NCBI GenBank assembly: GCA_024234055.1
Contig: JACKOW010000002.1
Location: forward strand, 434,001-498,000
From: Rhodanobacteraceae bacterium
Lineage (GTDB): Bacteria; Pseudomonadota; Gammaproteobacteria; Xanthomonadales; SZUA-5
Direction: 5' to 3'
DNA: 64,000 nucleotides
The translations under genes were made by a program, and so were the position numbers. Below the pieces are notes generated by a model that was not told where the DNA came from, searched no databases, and saw only the letters and a list, made by a program, of their open reading frames with translations. Within the stretch, counting starts at the first letter, position 1, and each line of letters opens with the position of its first letter. Shown here piece by piece: positions 54,303 through 62,291 of the stretch.

Positions 54303-54785
54303 CTACGCGGCCCGCTCCGCCGACTCCAGACGCCAGTGCGCCACCAGCGCTCCGATCACTGCACCCGCCGGCGCGGTCACCCAACCGACGAACAGCAGGC
54401 TGAACATCGAATACACCGCGGCCGCCCAGAAGGCGCTCAGAGGTCCGATGGGGCCAGCATCGGAGGTGTCGATGGTCCCGGTCGACACGAAGGAAAACAC
54501 GTAGTTTCCGAGCATCAGCAACCACCAGCAGGGATAGTGCGCAGCGACGCCCGCCAACGCGCCGGCGATGGCGGCCTGCTTCCGGCTATGAATGCCCGGT
54601 CGCTCCAGCAACGACCACCAGCACAAGGCAGCCGTGGCGTATGCGGCCAGCGGCGCCGCGATCAGGAACATCCAGTAGCCGTCACCGGCGCTGCCCAACG
54701 CCAGCCACGCGCCGGTTGCCAAGCCCACCAGGGCGCAGGCACCGCCCATGATGTTGCGGTCTCTGGACCAGAACCCCGTGCTCAT
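54303..54785 (-). CDS. small integral membrane protein, coupled to SGNH hydrolase gene
   Basis: This is a 160-residue protein with four predicted membrane helices (about 14-32, 40-58, 70-92 and 115-150). No family is recognised. Its ATG overlaps the stop of the upstream hydrolase gene (ATGA), so it is translationally coupled and the last gene of the unit. It may be a membrane partner of the exporter or of the hydrolase (inference). Confidence 0.75.
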   Translation of the reverse strand: MSTGFWSRDRNIMGGACALVGLATGAWLALGSAGDGYWMFLIAAPLAAYATAALCWWSLLERPGIHSRKQAAIAGALAGVAAHYPCWWLLMLGNYVFSFVSTGTIDTSDAGPIGPLSAFWAAAVYSMFSLLFVGWVTAPAGAVIGALVAHWRLESAERAA

Positions 54786-56590
54786 TCGAATCCATCCTGG
54801 AACAGCGGCGCAGCGTAGCGTACATCGAGAAAGGGCTTGGCACTGCCGGTCACTTCGGCCAGCCCACGATGCACCAGCGCGCCGCCCATCACCGCGCGAG
54901 GACGAATCGTTCCGTCGGGCTGCAACTCATCGACAAAGTGGGTGGTCTGGCGCAGTTCGGCAGCGGCGAGCACGGCATCGCCATCCTTGAACTGCACCCG
55001 GTTCACGCCGGGATCGACTTGCGTGAAGGCAATCCGGAACTGGGTGATGCCGCCGCGATTGATGGCCGCCAGTCCGGCGGGTGTCAGGTCAATACGCAGC
55101 GCGTCATAGGGATTGTTGGCCGAGCCGATGGCACAGCCGACATCGCTGGCCGTGGCCGGTGCGGCGGCATCGGTCAACTCCAGTTCGGGCGAGCCGAAAC
55201 TGGCGGCAACATCGACGCGCGGCGCGCCCAGGCTGCCGCTCACGAAGGGGTTGCTGCCGCTGCGACTCTCCTGCAGCAGGTACAGACTGGCTGACGCGAT
55301 CTCGGCGCCCGGCGGAATGGCGCTGGTGTCGATCGACACGATACCGTAGCGCAGGCGGCTGCCGTCATCGCCCACCTGGATGCTGTCGTTGCCCAAAGCC
55401 ACGCCATCGGTCCAGCCATCGAAGACACCGCCCTGCGAGCTCAAGCTGAGGGAGACGTCGCCGCGAAAGCGCGGGAAAAAGTAGTTCTCGGCCTGCACAG
55501 CCACCTTGTACTGATAGCCCTCCGGATCGAGATGGATCGGATCCGCCGGAATGCCTGAGCTGACCCGGAAATTCTCACGCAGACTGGGCAGGTTGGGATT
55601 GCCGCCCGGAAAAGGCAGATAGTCCGGTGCCAGCTGACCCGGGCGCGGCAGCAGCCCGGGTGCGGTCTGACCGTCGCCGTAGTAATGATGCATCTCGCCC
55701 ACGCCATGGTCGAAATACAGGCGCGGGTGGCTGTTGGTCCAGGCGATGCGGCGCGATTCGACCGCCAGATTGAGGGCGTTCAATTCAGTGTCGGTGACCA
55801 GCGCATTGGCCGGATCACGACTCAGATCATTGCGCTTGGGACAGGCATAGATCCAGCACCACAGCGGCGAGACGTTGAAGTTCGGGTACTCGTAGCTGGA
55901 CACCAGCACATCCAGGTTCGGGCGCACGGCGGTGAAAGCCGAGACGATGCTGCCGCTGTCGGCCAGGATGCGCTGGAACAATGCCGCTTCCGACCCCGGC
56001 ACATCCAGATCCATGTCCTTGTACCAGCCGCCGCCGGACTTGCCGGCGAGCACGTCGTTGCCGCCGAGGCTGAAGACCACGGTGTCGATGCTGGGCAGTG
56101 CATTGAGCTCGGACACCACATTGGCGATCCATGGATAGCTCGCCGTATTGACCCATTCGCGAGCCTCGCTGCCGGACACCGCGTACTCCGGTCCGCTGTA
56201 GCCAGCGCCCGGATTCGAGCCCAGCGAGCGGCTCACGGCCAGCTTGTCGGCCTGACCGAAGCGATCGAAGATCTGGTTGTGGGCATCGTCATCCCACATG
56301 AACTGGGCCCAGCTGTCGCCGGCAATCAGTACCCGCGGCACGGCCGCGACCGCAGCGCAGGCGCCACTGATCACGGCGCCGCGGGTGCTGCGGCTCAGGG
56401 TGCCCGGGTAGTTCCAGGGATAATCGCTGCGGCTCGCTGACCACGATGGGTCTGCCGCCGATTGTGGGTTCTGGGCGATCGCCAACGGCGCCAGCCCACC
56501 ATGGAGGAACAACACGGCGACGACCGGGAACAACCGCCAGCGCCAGGATTTCCGGCGTGCATCCTTCGGTGTTGCCAAGTACAGGGGCAT
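54782..56590 (-). CDS. secreted SGNH/GDSL hydrolase with C-terminal carbohydrate-binding-like domain and LFQDGFE tag
   Basis: This is a 602-residue protein with a signal peptide (LFPVVAVLFLHGGLAPLAIAQ). The N-terminal SGNH domain has block I IAGDSWAQ (Ser93), block III GGND (Asn178) and block V DPIHLDPEG (Asp350, His353). That is the full catalytic set of an esterase/acylhydrolase, possibly acting on polysaccharide or lipid acyl groups. Residues about 375-585 form a beta-sandwich of unknown ligand. The protein ends LFQDGFE. It lies 268 bp downstream of the exporter permease on the same strand and is coupled to the following membrane protein. Confidence 0.88.
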   Translation of the reverse strand: MPLYLATPKDARRKSWRWRLFPVVAVLFLHGGLAPLAIAQNPQSAADPSWSASRSDYPWNYPGTLSRSTRGAVISGACAAVAAVPRVLIAGDSWAQFMWDDDAHNQIFDRFGQADKLAVSRSLGSNPGAGYSGPEYAVSGSEAREWVNTASYPWIANVVSELNALPSIDTVVFSLGGNDVLAGKSGGGWYKDMDLDVPGSEAALFQRILADSGSIVSAFTAVRPNLDVLVSSYEYPNFNVSPLWCWIYACPKRNDLSRDPANALVTDTELNALNLAVESRRIAWTNSHPRLYFDHGVGEMHHYYGDGQTAPGLLPRPGQLAPDYLPFPGGNPNLPSLRENFRVSSGIPADPIHLDPEGYQYKVAVQAENYFFPRFRGDVSLSLSSQGGVFDGWTDGVALGNDSIQVGDDGSRLRYGIVSIDTSAIPPGAEIASASLYLLQESRSGSNPFVSGSLGAPRVDVAASFGSPELELTDAAAPATASDVGCAIGSANNPYDALRIDLTPAGLAAINRGGITQFRIAFTQVDPGVNRVQFKDGDAVLAAAELRQTTHFVDELQPDGTIRPRAVMGGALVHRGLAEVTGSAKPFLDVRYAAPLFQDGFE

Positions 56591-56803
56591 CCGTCAGTCC
56601 ATCTCCAAGAGCTTGCCACGGATCATACCTGCCGCGATCTGGATCGCCCCGAACGCGGTTGCGGATCACGCATCGCACGCCTTGACCGAGGTCACCTTGA
56701 CCCGTCACCGCCCGGACAGCGCTGCGCGCAGTTCGGGCTACAAGAGCCGAGCTCTTCGCTTGCGTAGGCCGCGGGTACCGCGCAGCGGTTCCCGGGCGCT
56801 CGT

Positions 56804-56857
56804 ACCGACAACCGACAACCGACAACCGACAACCGACAACCAGCAACCAGCAACCAG
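56804..56857. repeat. 7-bp tandem repeat ACAACCG / GCAACCA
   Basis: About five ACAACCG units and three AGCAACC variants lie immediately downstream of the permease stop codon, in the gap before the SGNH gene. Confidence 0.75.
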
Positions 56858-56858
56858 C

Positions 56859-58085
56859 CTAATCGCTGCGCAGCGCCGCAATCGGATCCAGCTCTGCCGC
56901 CTGGCGGGCGGGATAAACACCAAAACCCAGTCCCACCGCCGCGCAGACGACGGCGGACAGCAGCACCGGGATCGGCGCCCAGGCCACCGGCCAGCCGGCG
57001 AAGGTGGCAATGAGGTAGGCCAGCAGGCCGCCGAAGACCAGTCCCAGCAGGGCGCCGATACCGCAGATCAAGGCGGTTTCGCGCAGGAACTGATCGATGA
57101 CGTGGCGCTTGCGGGCGCCGATGGCGCGCAGCAGACCGATTTCCCGACGGCGTTCAAGCACATTGGCCAACATGATGTTCATGATGCCGATACCGCCCAC
57201 CAGCAGGCTGACGCCAGCGATGGCAGCCATCACGAACCGGAAGATGCGCTGGGTCTGCTGATGCTGGCGGTACAGCTGCGCCGGCACGATCAGGCTGTAG
57301 TCGGCAATGCCACCATGACGCTGATCGAGCAAAGCCGCCATCACCTGGGCGCCGCCGACGATCTGCTCAGGATCGGCCACGCGCAACCAGAAGCGATCGA
57401 TTTCGTCCTCCATTGGCTGGAAACGCAGACGCTCGCGAGCGCTGGCCAGCGGCACGAACACGCGATTGGCCTCCAGCCCCAGTTGCACGCCTTCGAACTG
57501 ATCCTTGGCCAGATCACGGTCGGCGAGTACGCCCACCACCTCGAACCAGGCGTGATTGATCTTGACCCACTGCCCCACCGCATCGCCCCGGGGGAACAGG
57601 CTGCGGGCTGCTTGATAGCCGAGCACCGCCACCGCGGCCAGAGCCTCCTCATCGGCATTGTCGAGCGCTCGACCCTGGTCCACCTTCAGGCTGGCCAGGT
57701 CAAAGTAGTTGGCCGAGACCGCACTGGCCTGTACATCACCGCTGCCCTGATCGCTGTAGACCTGATGGGCGCGGATTTCCTTTTCGGCGGCGATGGCCTC
57801 GGCACCGGGCACCACCGCCAGCGCCGCCTCGGCGTCGGCCCGGGTCAGACCCAGGCTGCGCAGGCGCACCTCGCGCAAGGCTTCGCTGTCCTGGGGGAGC
57901 GCGCGCACGATCAGATTGCGCAAACCCAGGCCTTCCACCAGCGACAGCGCCTCCTGGCGCGAGCCCTCGCCAACGCCGAGCATGGCGACGATACTGCCGA
58001 CGCCGAAGATCAGACCGAGCAAGGTCAGTCCGGTGCGCAGCTTGCGCCGTCCCAGTTCATCCAGTGCCTCACGCCAGACACTCAT
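56859..58085 (-). CDS. ABC transporter permease, FtsX/MacB type
   Basis: This is a 408-residue protein with the MacB/LolC-type topology. There is one N-terminal helix (LTLLGLIFGVGSIVAML), a periplasmic MacB_PCD domain (about 45-270), and three C-terminal helices (IFRFVMAAIAGVSLLVGGIGIMN etc.). The motif GGIGIMNIMLANVLERRREIGLLRAIGARK is the coupling region that contacts the ATPase. These mechanotransmission permeases export peptides, antibiotics or lipoproteins with a periplasmic adaptor. Its start overlaps the adaptor stop by 4 bp (ATGA). Confidence 0.93.
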   Translation of the reverse strand: MSVWREALDELGRRKLRTGLTLLGLIFGVGSIVAMLGVGEGSRQEALSLVEGLGLRNLIVRALPQDSEALREVRLRSLGLTRADAEAALAVVPGAEAIAAEKEIRAHQVYSDQGSGDVQASAVSANYFDLASLKVDQGRALDNADEEALAAVAVLGYQAARSLFPRGDAVGQWVKINHAWFEVVGVLADRDLAKDQFEGVQLGLEANRVFVPLASARERLRFQPMEDEIDRFWLRVADPEQIVGGAQVMAALLDQRHGGIADYSLIVPAQLYRQHQQTQRIFRFVMAAIAGVSLLVGGIGIMNIMLANVLERRREIGLLRAIGARKRHVIDQFLRETALICGIGALLGLVFGGLLAYLIATFAGWPVAWAPIPVLLSAVVCAAVGLGFGVYPARQAAELDPIAALRSD

Positions 58086-59290
58086 GCGGCGGGCTCGCTC
58101 TTCGGCGTCAATATGACGGCATCACCGGGTTCCAGTCCTTCCAGGATCTGGCTGCGCGCCAGGCCGCGCTCGCCCAGGCGCACTGGCCGGCGCACGCGCT
58201 GGCCGTCCTCCCAGATTTCGACCTGGTTCTCGCCACCTTCGGTCAGCAGCGCAATATTCGGCACCGAAATGCCAAGCTCGGTGCGTACCGCATAGATGCG
58301 TGCCACGAGCGACTGGCCGGGCACCAGACCCAATGCGGCGACCTGATCCTTGGGCACCTTGGCGCGCATGCGCAGATATTTGATCGGGTTCTGGCGACTG
58401 ATGGCCTGCGCCGCTGCCGCCACCCAACTGACCTCGGAGCTGAAGGTCTGATCGGGCCGGCCCAACGGATACAGCTCGACCGTGGCTCCCACCTTGACGC
58501 CAGCGGCATCAATCTGGGTCAGCGCGAACTGCACTTCCAGTTCGCTGGCATCGGGCAGGCTGCCGAAGTCATTGCCGGCCCAGAGCGCTGCGCCGACCCG
58601 CGGCTTCTCTCCCGACCAGTCGGCACTGAGCATGAACACACCATCGTTCGGTGCCACCAGTTCCAGTGCCGCCAGATCCGCTTCGCGCACCTGGGCCGTC
58701 TGCTGCTGGCTGGCGCGCTGACTGTCCAGCACCGCCAGTTCGGCCGAACCGCGCTCGCCGGTCTGATCGCGCTTCCAGCCGAGGAAGCCCTTCTTCTCGC
58801 CAAGGAAAGCTTGATCCTGCACCGCATCCAGCAATTCATTGCGGGCAAAGAAATCCAGGTCGGCGTCGGCATAGCGCGAGGCGATGCCCAGATCGGTATC
58901 CACCTGCGCCAAATCGGCATCGATCCTGGCCGATCCGGTCGCCAGTTCGGCCAGCTTGCCCTGCCGCGCCAGCGCATTGCGCAGCAGATTGGCGCGCGCT
59001 TCCAGCAGATCGAGCTTGCCCTGGGGCGCCGCGAAGCGGGCGATGGTCTGCCCTTGTTTGACGAAGCTGCCCTCCGGCGCCATCCACAACAACTGACGTC
59101 TGGCCCATTGGGTGCCAGGCACGTTCAAGGGCGTCGATTTGGCAGCGCGCAGCTCACCTTGCGCTTCCACCCGCAATTCCAGCGGCGCTGACACCACGGT
59201 CTCGACCGGCGGTGCCGTGTCGGGGTTATTGGCGCACGCGGCCAGTCCCGCAACTGCAAACAGCACACCGATCTTCAGCAAACATCTCAT
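58082..59290 (-). CDS. lipoprotein periplasmic adaptor (HlyD/MFP family)
   Basis: This is a 402-residue protein. A lipoprotein signal with LAAC (Cys19) anchors it to the inner or outer membrane. The adaptor core is a barrel-sandwich half (ELRVEAQGELRAAKSTPL ... GSFVKQGQTIARF), a coiled-coil hairpin (about 95-210), the second half-motif (ALELVAPNDGVFML) and beta-barrel strands (ATVELYPLGRPDQTF, LVPGQSLVARIYAV). It bridges the permease to the outer membrane or a partner. It overlaps both neighbours by 4 bp. It is unusual in accompanying a second, double-length adaptor. Confidence 0.92.
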   Translation of the reverse strand: MRCLLKIGVLFAVAGLAACANNPDTAPPVETVVSAPLELRVEAQGELRAAKSTPLNVPGTQWARRQLLWMAPEGSFVKQGQTIARFAAPQGKLDLLEARANLLRNALARQGKLAELATGSARIDADLAQVDTDLGIASRYADADLDFFARNELLDAVQDQAFLGEKKGFLGWKRDQTGERGSAELAVLDSQRASQQQTAQVREADLAALELVAPNDGVFMLSADWSGEKPRVGAALWAGNDFGSLPDASELEVQFALTQIDAAGVKVGATVELYPLGRPDQTFSSEVSWVAAAAQAISRQNPIKYLRMRAKVPKDQVAALGLVPGQSLVARIYAVRTELGISVPNIALLTEGGENQVEIWEDGQRVRRPVRLGERGLARSQILEGLEPGDAVILTPKSEPAA

Positions 59291-61356
59291 GTCGGCTTGG
59301 CCTCCAGATCCACTCTCACCGGCAGCCCGGGCTTCAGCTTGGCACCTTCCGGAATTCGATCCAGATCGATGCGCACATCGACCACCGGAATGGGATTGGC
59401 GCGTGAGCGCGAACGCACCACCCGGCCGATCTCGCTGACCGTGCCTGACAGCGCCGACACCGCCCCACCCTCGACACTCACCTGCACTCTCTGCCCGATC
59501 TGCACGCGTTCAATCTGCCGCTCGGGCACCTGCATGCTCACCGCAAGCCGCGACAGATCGGGAATCTGGGCGACGGCCATGCCGCGGAACACGCTGGAAC
59601 CCACATCGAATTTCTCGCCCTGCCAGTTGCTCAGGTGCAGCATCACGCCCGCACGCGGCGCCTTGATGCTGAGCGCCCCCAGGCCCTCGCTGAGTGTGGC
59701 CACCTCCTGCTCCAGCAGATCGACACCGGCTTCCAGTTCCTCGCGCTCGGCCTGGCGCTGCCGCGCTGCAAGAACCTCGCGTCTGGTCACGATGTCCATC
59801 TCCGCTTCGGCCTGAACCCGCTCGATCGCCAGCTTGCGATAGGCCATGGCCGACAGCAGCGTGGCGGGTTGGGAGGCCTTGCGCCGGGCTTTCTCCAGCG
59901 CCGCCGCCTGCTCCGCCGTGGCGATGCGTTCGGTGCGCTCGCGTTCGGCCAGTTCCAGCCGCAGTCGCTCCAGCTGCGAGCGCTTCTCGTTGAGACTGCC
60001 CTGCTTCTCGGCCAGCTGCCGCATCAGATCACTGCCATCAAACTCGGCGACCACCTGGCCCTCGGTCACCACGCTGCCATCCGGCACCAGCTGAGTCAGC
60101 GTCAGCTGCCACAGATTCTCGATGGCCGGCGGCGAGATGGCGCTGGATTCCAGCGCAACGATCTCGCCCTCGAATCGGCGGGTGGCTGCCAACTCGAACG
60201 CAACCGGCGTGGGCGAGGTCTCGCCCTTGACCACGCGCACGCTGCTGCCGGAGCGCAACGGCAGATCGAAATTCTCCGGCAATTCGATGTCGATCTGAAA
60301 ATAGCGGCCCTCGCCCCATTCGGCCTTGGCCTGCGGGGCGCCGGCGATCCGCGAGATCTGCGCGCTCTGCACACGCCCGGGCGCCGAGTCGAAATACAGC
60401 TGCACCGGATCGCCGACGTTGAAGGCACGGCGGTCCACTTCCAGGGCGTAGGCACGCACACCCAGACGCGCCTGACCCGCGCCGATCACATCGCCAACGC
60501 GTTGCCCGGGATAACTGGAGGAACCCTCGTCGAAACGACTACCGCGCCACTTGTCGAATCCATGCACGACCACGCCGTCGCGCTCGGCGCGCACTTCCGA
60601 GGCGTGCGCCTGCGCTTCCCAGTAGGCGATCTTCTCGTCGAACTGGGCCAGCTCGATCTGGCGATCCTCGCGTCGACGGTTGACCGCTGAGACCGCAGCG
60701 GTCCATTCATTGCGCGCGACCTCCAGCTCGCGTTCGGCCTGCTGCAAGGCGCCGCGATAGCGATCGAAGTCCAGTGCTGCCAGATGTTCCCTGGGAATCG
60801 CCGCGTCGATCCTGGCCTTGTCCAGGGTGGCTTCGGAGATCCGGAGCTTGCGCTCGGCGTCGATCGCGGCCACCTCCAGGGCAGCCACTTCCTTGTCGGC
60901 CCTGGCCGCAGCCTGCAAGCGCTCGGACTTGAACTGTCGGGTGTTGCTGGCAGCCTGACCGCCGTCGATGCTGAGCACCACATCGCCCTTGCGCACCGGT
61001 TGACCTTCAGCCACGAAACTGCGCAACACCACCGGCGAGGAATCAGACGGCGGCGTCAGGATGGGCTGCGCGTCGACGGCGTGGATTTCGCCGCTGATGA
61101 CGGCCGGGCGGGTGGACGGCTCGGCCATGACCGCGCCGCTCAGCAGGAGCATCAGCCAGAGCCATCGCGGACCAAGTCCACTCCCACGGAAGGGCGGGGG
61201 CAGGGGGCAGGGGGCAGGGGACCCGCCATGCGCCGTCGTTCGAACATGCGGCAAGGTTGGAGCCCTGCCCCCTGCCCCCTGCCCCTGTTGCTTGCGCGAG
61301 GCAAGCCATCGCCAAACGCCAAGGCTGCGCTCACGCATTTCAGACACGCGCATCAT
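59287..61356 (-). CDS. double-module periplasmic adaptor (two MFP/HlyD units fused)
   Basis: This is a 689-residue protein, about twice a normal adaptor. Module 1 (about 85-370) has AVISGEIHAVDAQPI, GQPVRKGDVVLSIDGG, a coiled-coil hairpin, VRAERDGVVV and barrel strands. Module 2 (about 375-685) repeats the order: RRFEGEIVALESSAI, GSVVTEGQVVAEFDGSDL, a long hairpin, LSIKAPRAGVML and RVDLEAKP. Each looks complete. The N-terminus is odd. Residues about 20-68 are encoded by a GC-rich inverted repeat, and the membrane segment (WLWLMLLLSGAVMA) comes only after it. ATG 61356 overlaps the ATPase gene by 17 bp; in-frame Met at 61353 and 61338 are alternatives. Confidence 0.88.
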   Translation of the reverse strand: MMRVSEMRERSLGVWRWLASRKQQGQGAGGRAPTLPHVRTTAHGGSPAPCPLPPPFRGSGLGPRWLWLMLLLSGAVMAEPSTRPAVISGEIHAVDAQPILTPPSDSSPVVLRSFVAEGQPVRKGDVVLSIDGGQAASNTRQFKSERLQAAARADKEVAALEVAAIDAERKLRISEATLDKARIDAAIPREHLAALDFDRYRGALQQAERELEVARNEWTAAVSAVNRRREDRQIELAQFDEKIAYWEAQAHASEVRAERDGVVVHGFDKWRGSRFDEGSSSYPGQRVGDVIGAGQARLGVRAYALEVDRRAFNVGDPVQLYFDSAPGRVQSAQISRIAGAPQAKAEWGEGRYFQIDIELPENFDLPLRSGSSVRVVKGETSPTPVAFELAATRRFEGEIVALESSAISPPAIENLWQLTLTQLVPDGSVVTEGQVVAEFDGSDLMRQLAEKQGSLNEKRSQLERLRLELAERERTERIATAEQAAALEKARRKASQPATLLSAMAYRKLAIERVQAEAEMDIVTRREVLAARQRQAEREELEAGVDLLEQEVATLSEGLGALSIKAPRAGVMLHLSNWQGEKFDVGSSVFRGMAVAQIPDLSRLAVSMQVPERQIERVQIGQRVQVSVEGGAVSALSGTVSEIGRVVRSRSRANPIPVVDVRIDLDRIPEGAKLKPGLPVRVDLEAKPT
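61196..61287. repeat. GGGGGCA-type inverted repeat inside the adaptor gene
   Basis: Two 25-nt arms, GGGGGCAGGGGGCAGGGGGC... (61196-61220) and its inverse (61263-61287), flank 42 bp. The element lies in frame within the N-terminal coding region, just before the signal/anchor segment. A GGGGCACGGGG-type relative lies at about 28740-28757. Confidence 0.8.
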
Positions 61357-62017
61357 CCTTCTCGATCAATCCATCCCGCAGTTGCACATGCCGCGGCGCC
61401 CGCGCTGCGACCTCGGCGTCGTGAGTCACCAGCACGATGGTCTGGCCCTCGGCATGGAGTTCGTCAAACAGGCCCAGCACATCAGCCGCACTGCGCGAAT
61501 CGAGGTTGCCGGTCGGTTCATCAGCCAACAGCACCGCCGGTTGCCGGATCAGCGCCCGGACAATGGCAGCGCGCTGCTGCTGGCCACCGGACAACTCGCT
61601 CGGCCGGTGCCCCAGGCGTTCGCTCAAGCCCACCCGATCAAGCAAGGCCCGGGCCCGCAATTCCGCCTGCGGGTCCGGGGCATCGGCAAAGCGCAATGGC
61701 AGCAGCACGTTTTCGAGCACGCTCAAGCGCGGCAACAGAAAGAAGCTCTGGAAGACAAAGCCGATCTGGCGATTACGCAAGCCGCTGACGCGGTCATCGG
61801 CCAAGGTGGCCACGTCGGTGCCATCCAGCAGATAGTGCCCGCTGCTCGGACGATCCAGACAACCGATCAGATTCAGCAGACTGGACTTGCCCGAACCCGA
61901 GGGCCCGGTGATGGCCACGAACTCACCCGCGCCAATACGGAGGTCAATGCCCGCCAGCGCCATCACCGTGGTGCTGCCCATCTGATAGCGGCGCGTCAGC
62001 GACTTGAGTTCAATCAT
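61340..62017 (-). CDS. ABC transporter ATP-binding protein (MacB/LolD type)
   Basis: This is a 225-residue protein with Walker A GPSGSGKSS (Lys44), signature LSGGQQQR, Walker B VLLADEPTG and switch His in VLVTHDAE, plus the LolD/MacB-typical LIGCLDRPSSGHYLLDG. It powers the exporter with the permease and two adaptors downstream. ATG 62017 begins the conserved MIELKSLTRRY; the longer frame upstream is not conserved. The ribosome site is weak. This is the first gene of the unit, divergent from 62292. Confidence 0.94.
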   Translation of the reverse strand: MIELKSLTRRYQMGSTTVMALAGIDLRIGAGEFVAITGPSGSGKSSLLNLIGCLDRPSSGHYLLDGTDVATLADDRVSGLRNRQIGFVFQSFFLLPRLSVLENVLLPLRFADAPDPQAELRARALLDRVGLSERLGHRPSELSGGQQQRAAIVRALIRQPAVLLADEPTGNLDSRSAADVLGLFDELHAEGQTIVLVTHDAEVAARAPRHVQLRDGLIEKDDARV

Positions 62018-62291
62018 CCGTGATCGAGGCCATCTGGCTGAACAAGGGGCCTTGGATAGCACGCCGCCGACAAAGTTCCGGCAAGCGCGTGACCCATGCC
62101 GTCGGGTCGCGCCAGCCATGTCGGCCCGAACGATGAACCCGCCGTCGTAGGTCGCGTGGTCCGCAAGAGCGGGCGTGTGACATCGAACTACCTTACATTG
62201 CGGTGCGCAGCAAAGCCGACCTGCTGCGACCCTGTACCGACGCAGGTGAGGAGGCTATGATCAATTGTTACCAATTTCAACAAGCATTCCC

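Noticed and set aside
62018..62291. Upstream extension of the ABC ATPase frame to 62119
   Set aside because: The conserved ATPase N-terminus begins at 62017; the extension is arginine-rich and lies in the divergent promoter region.
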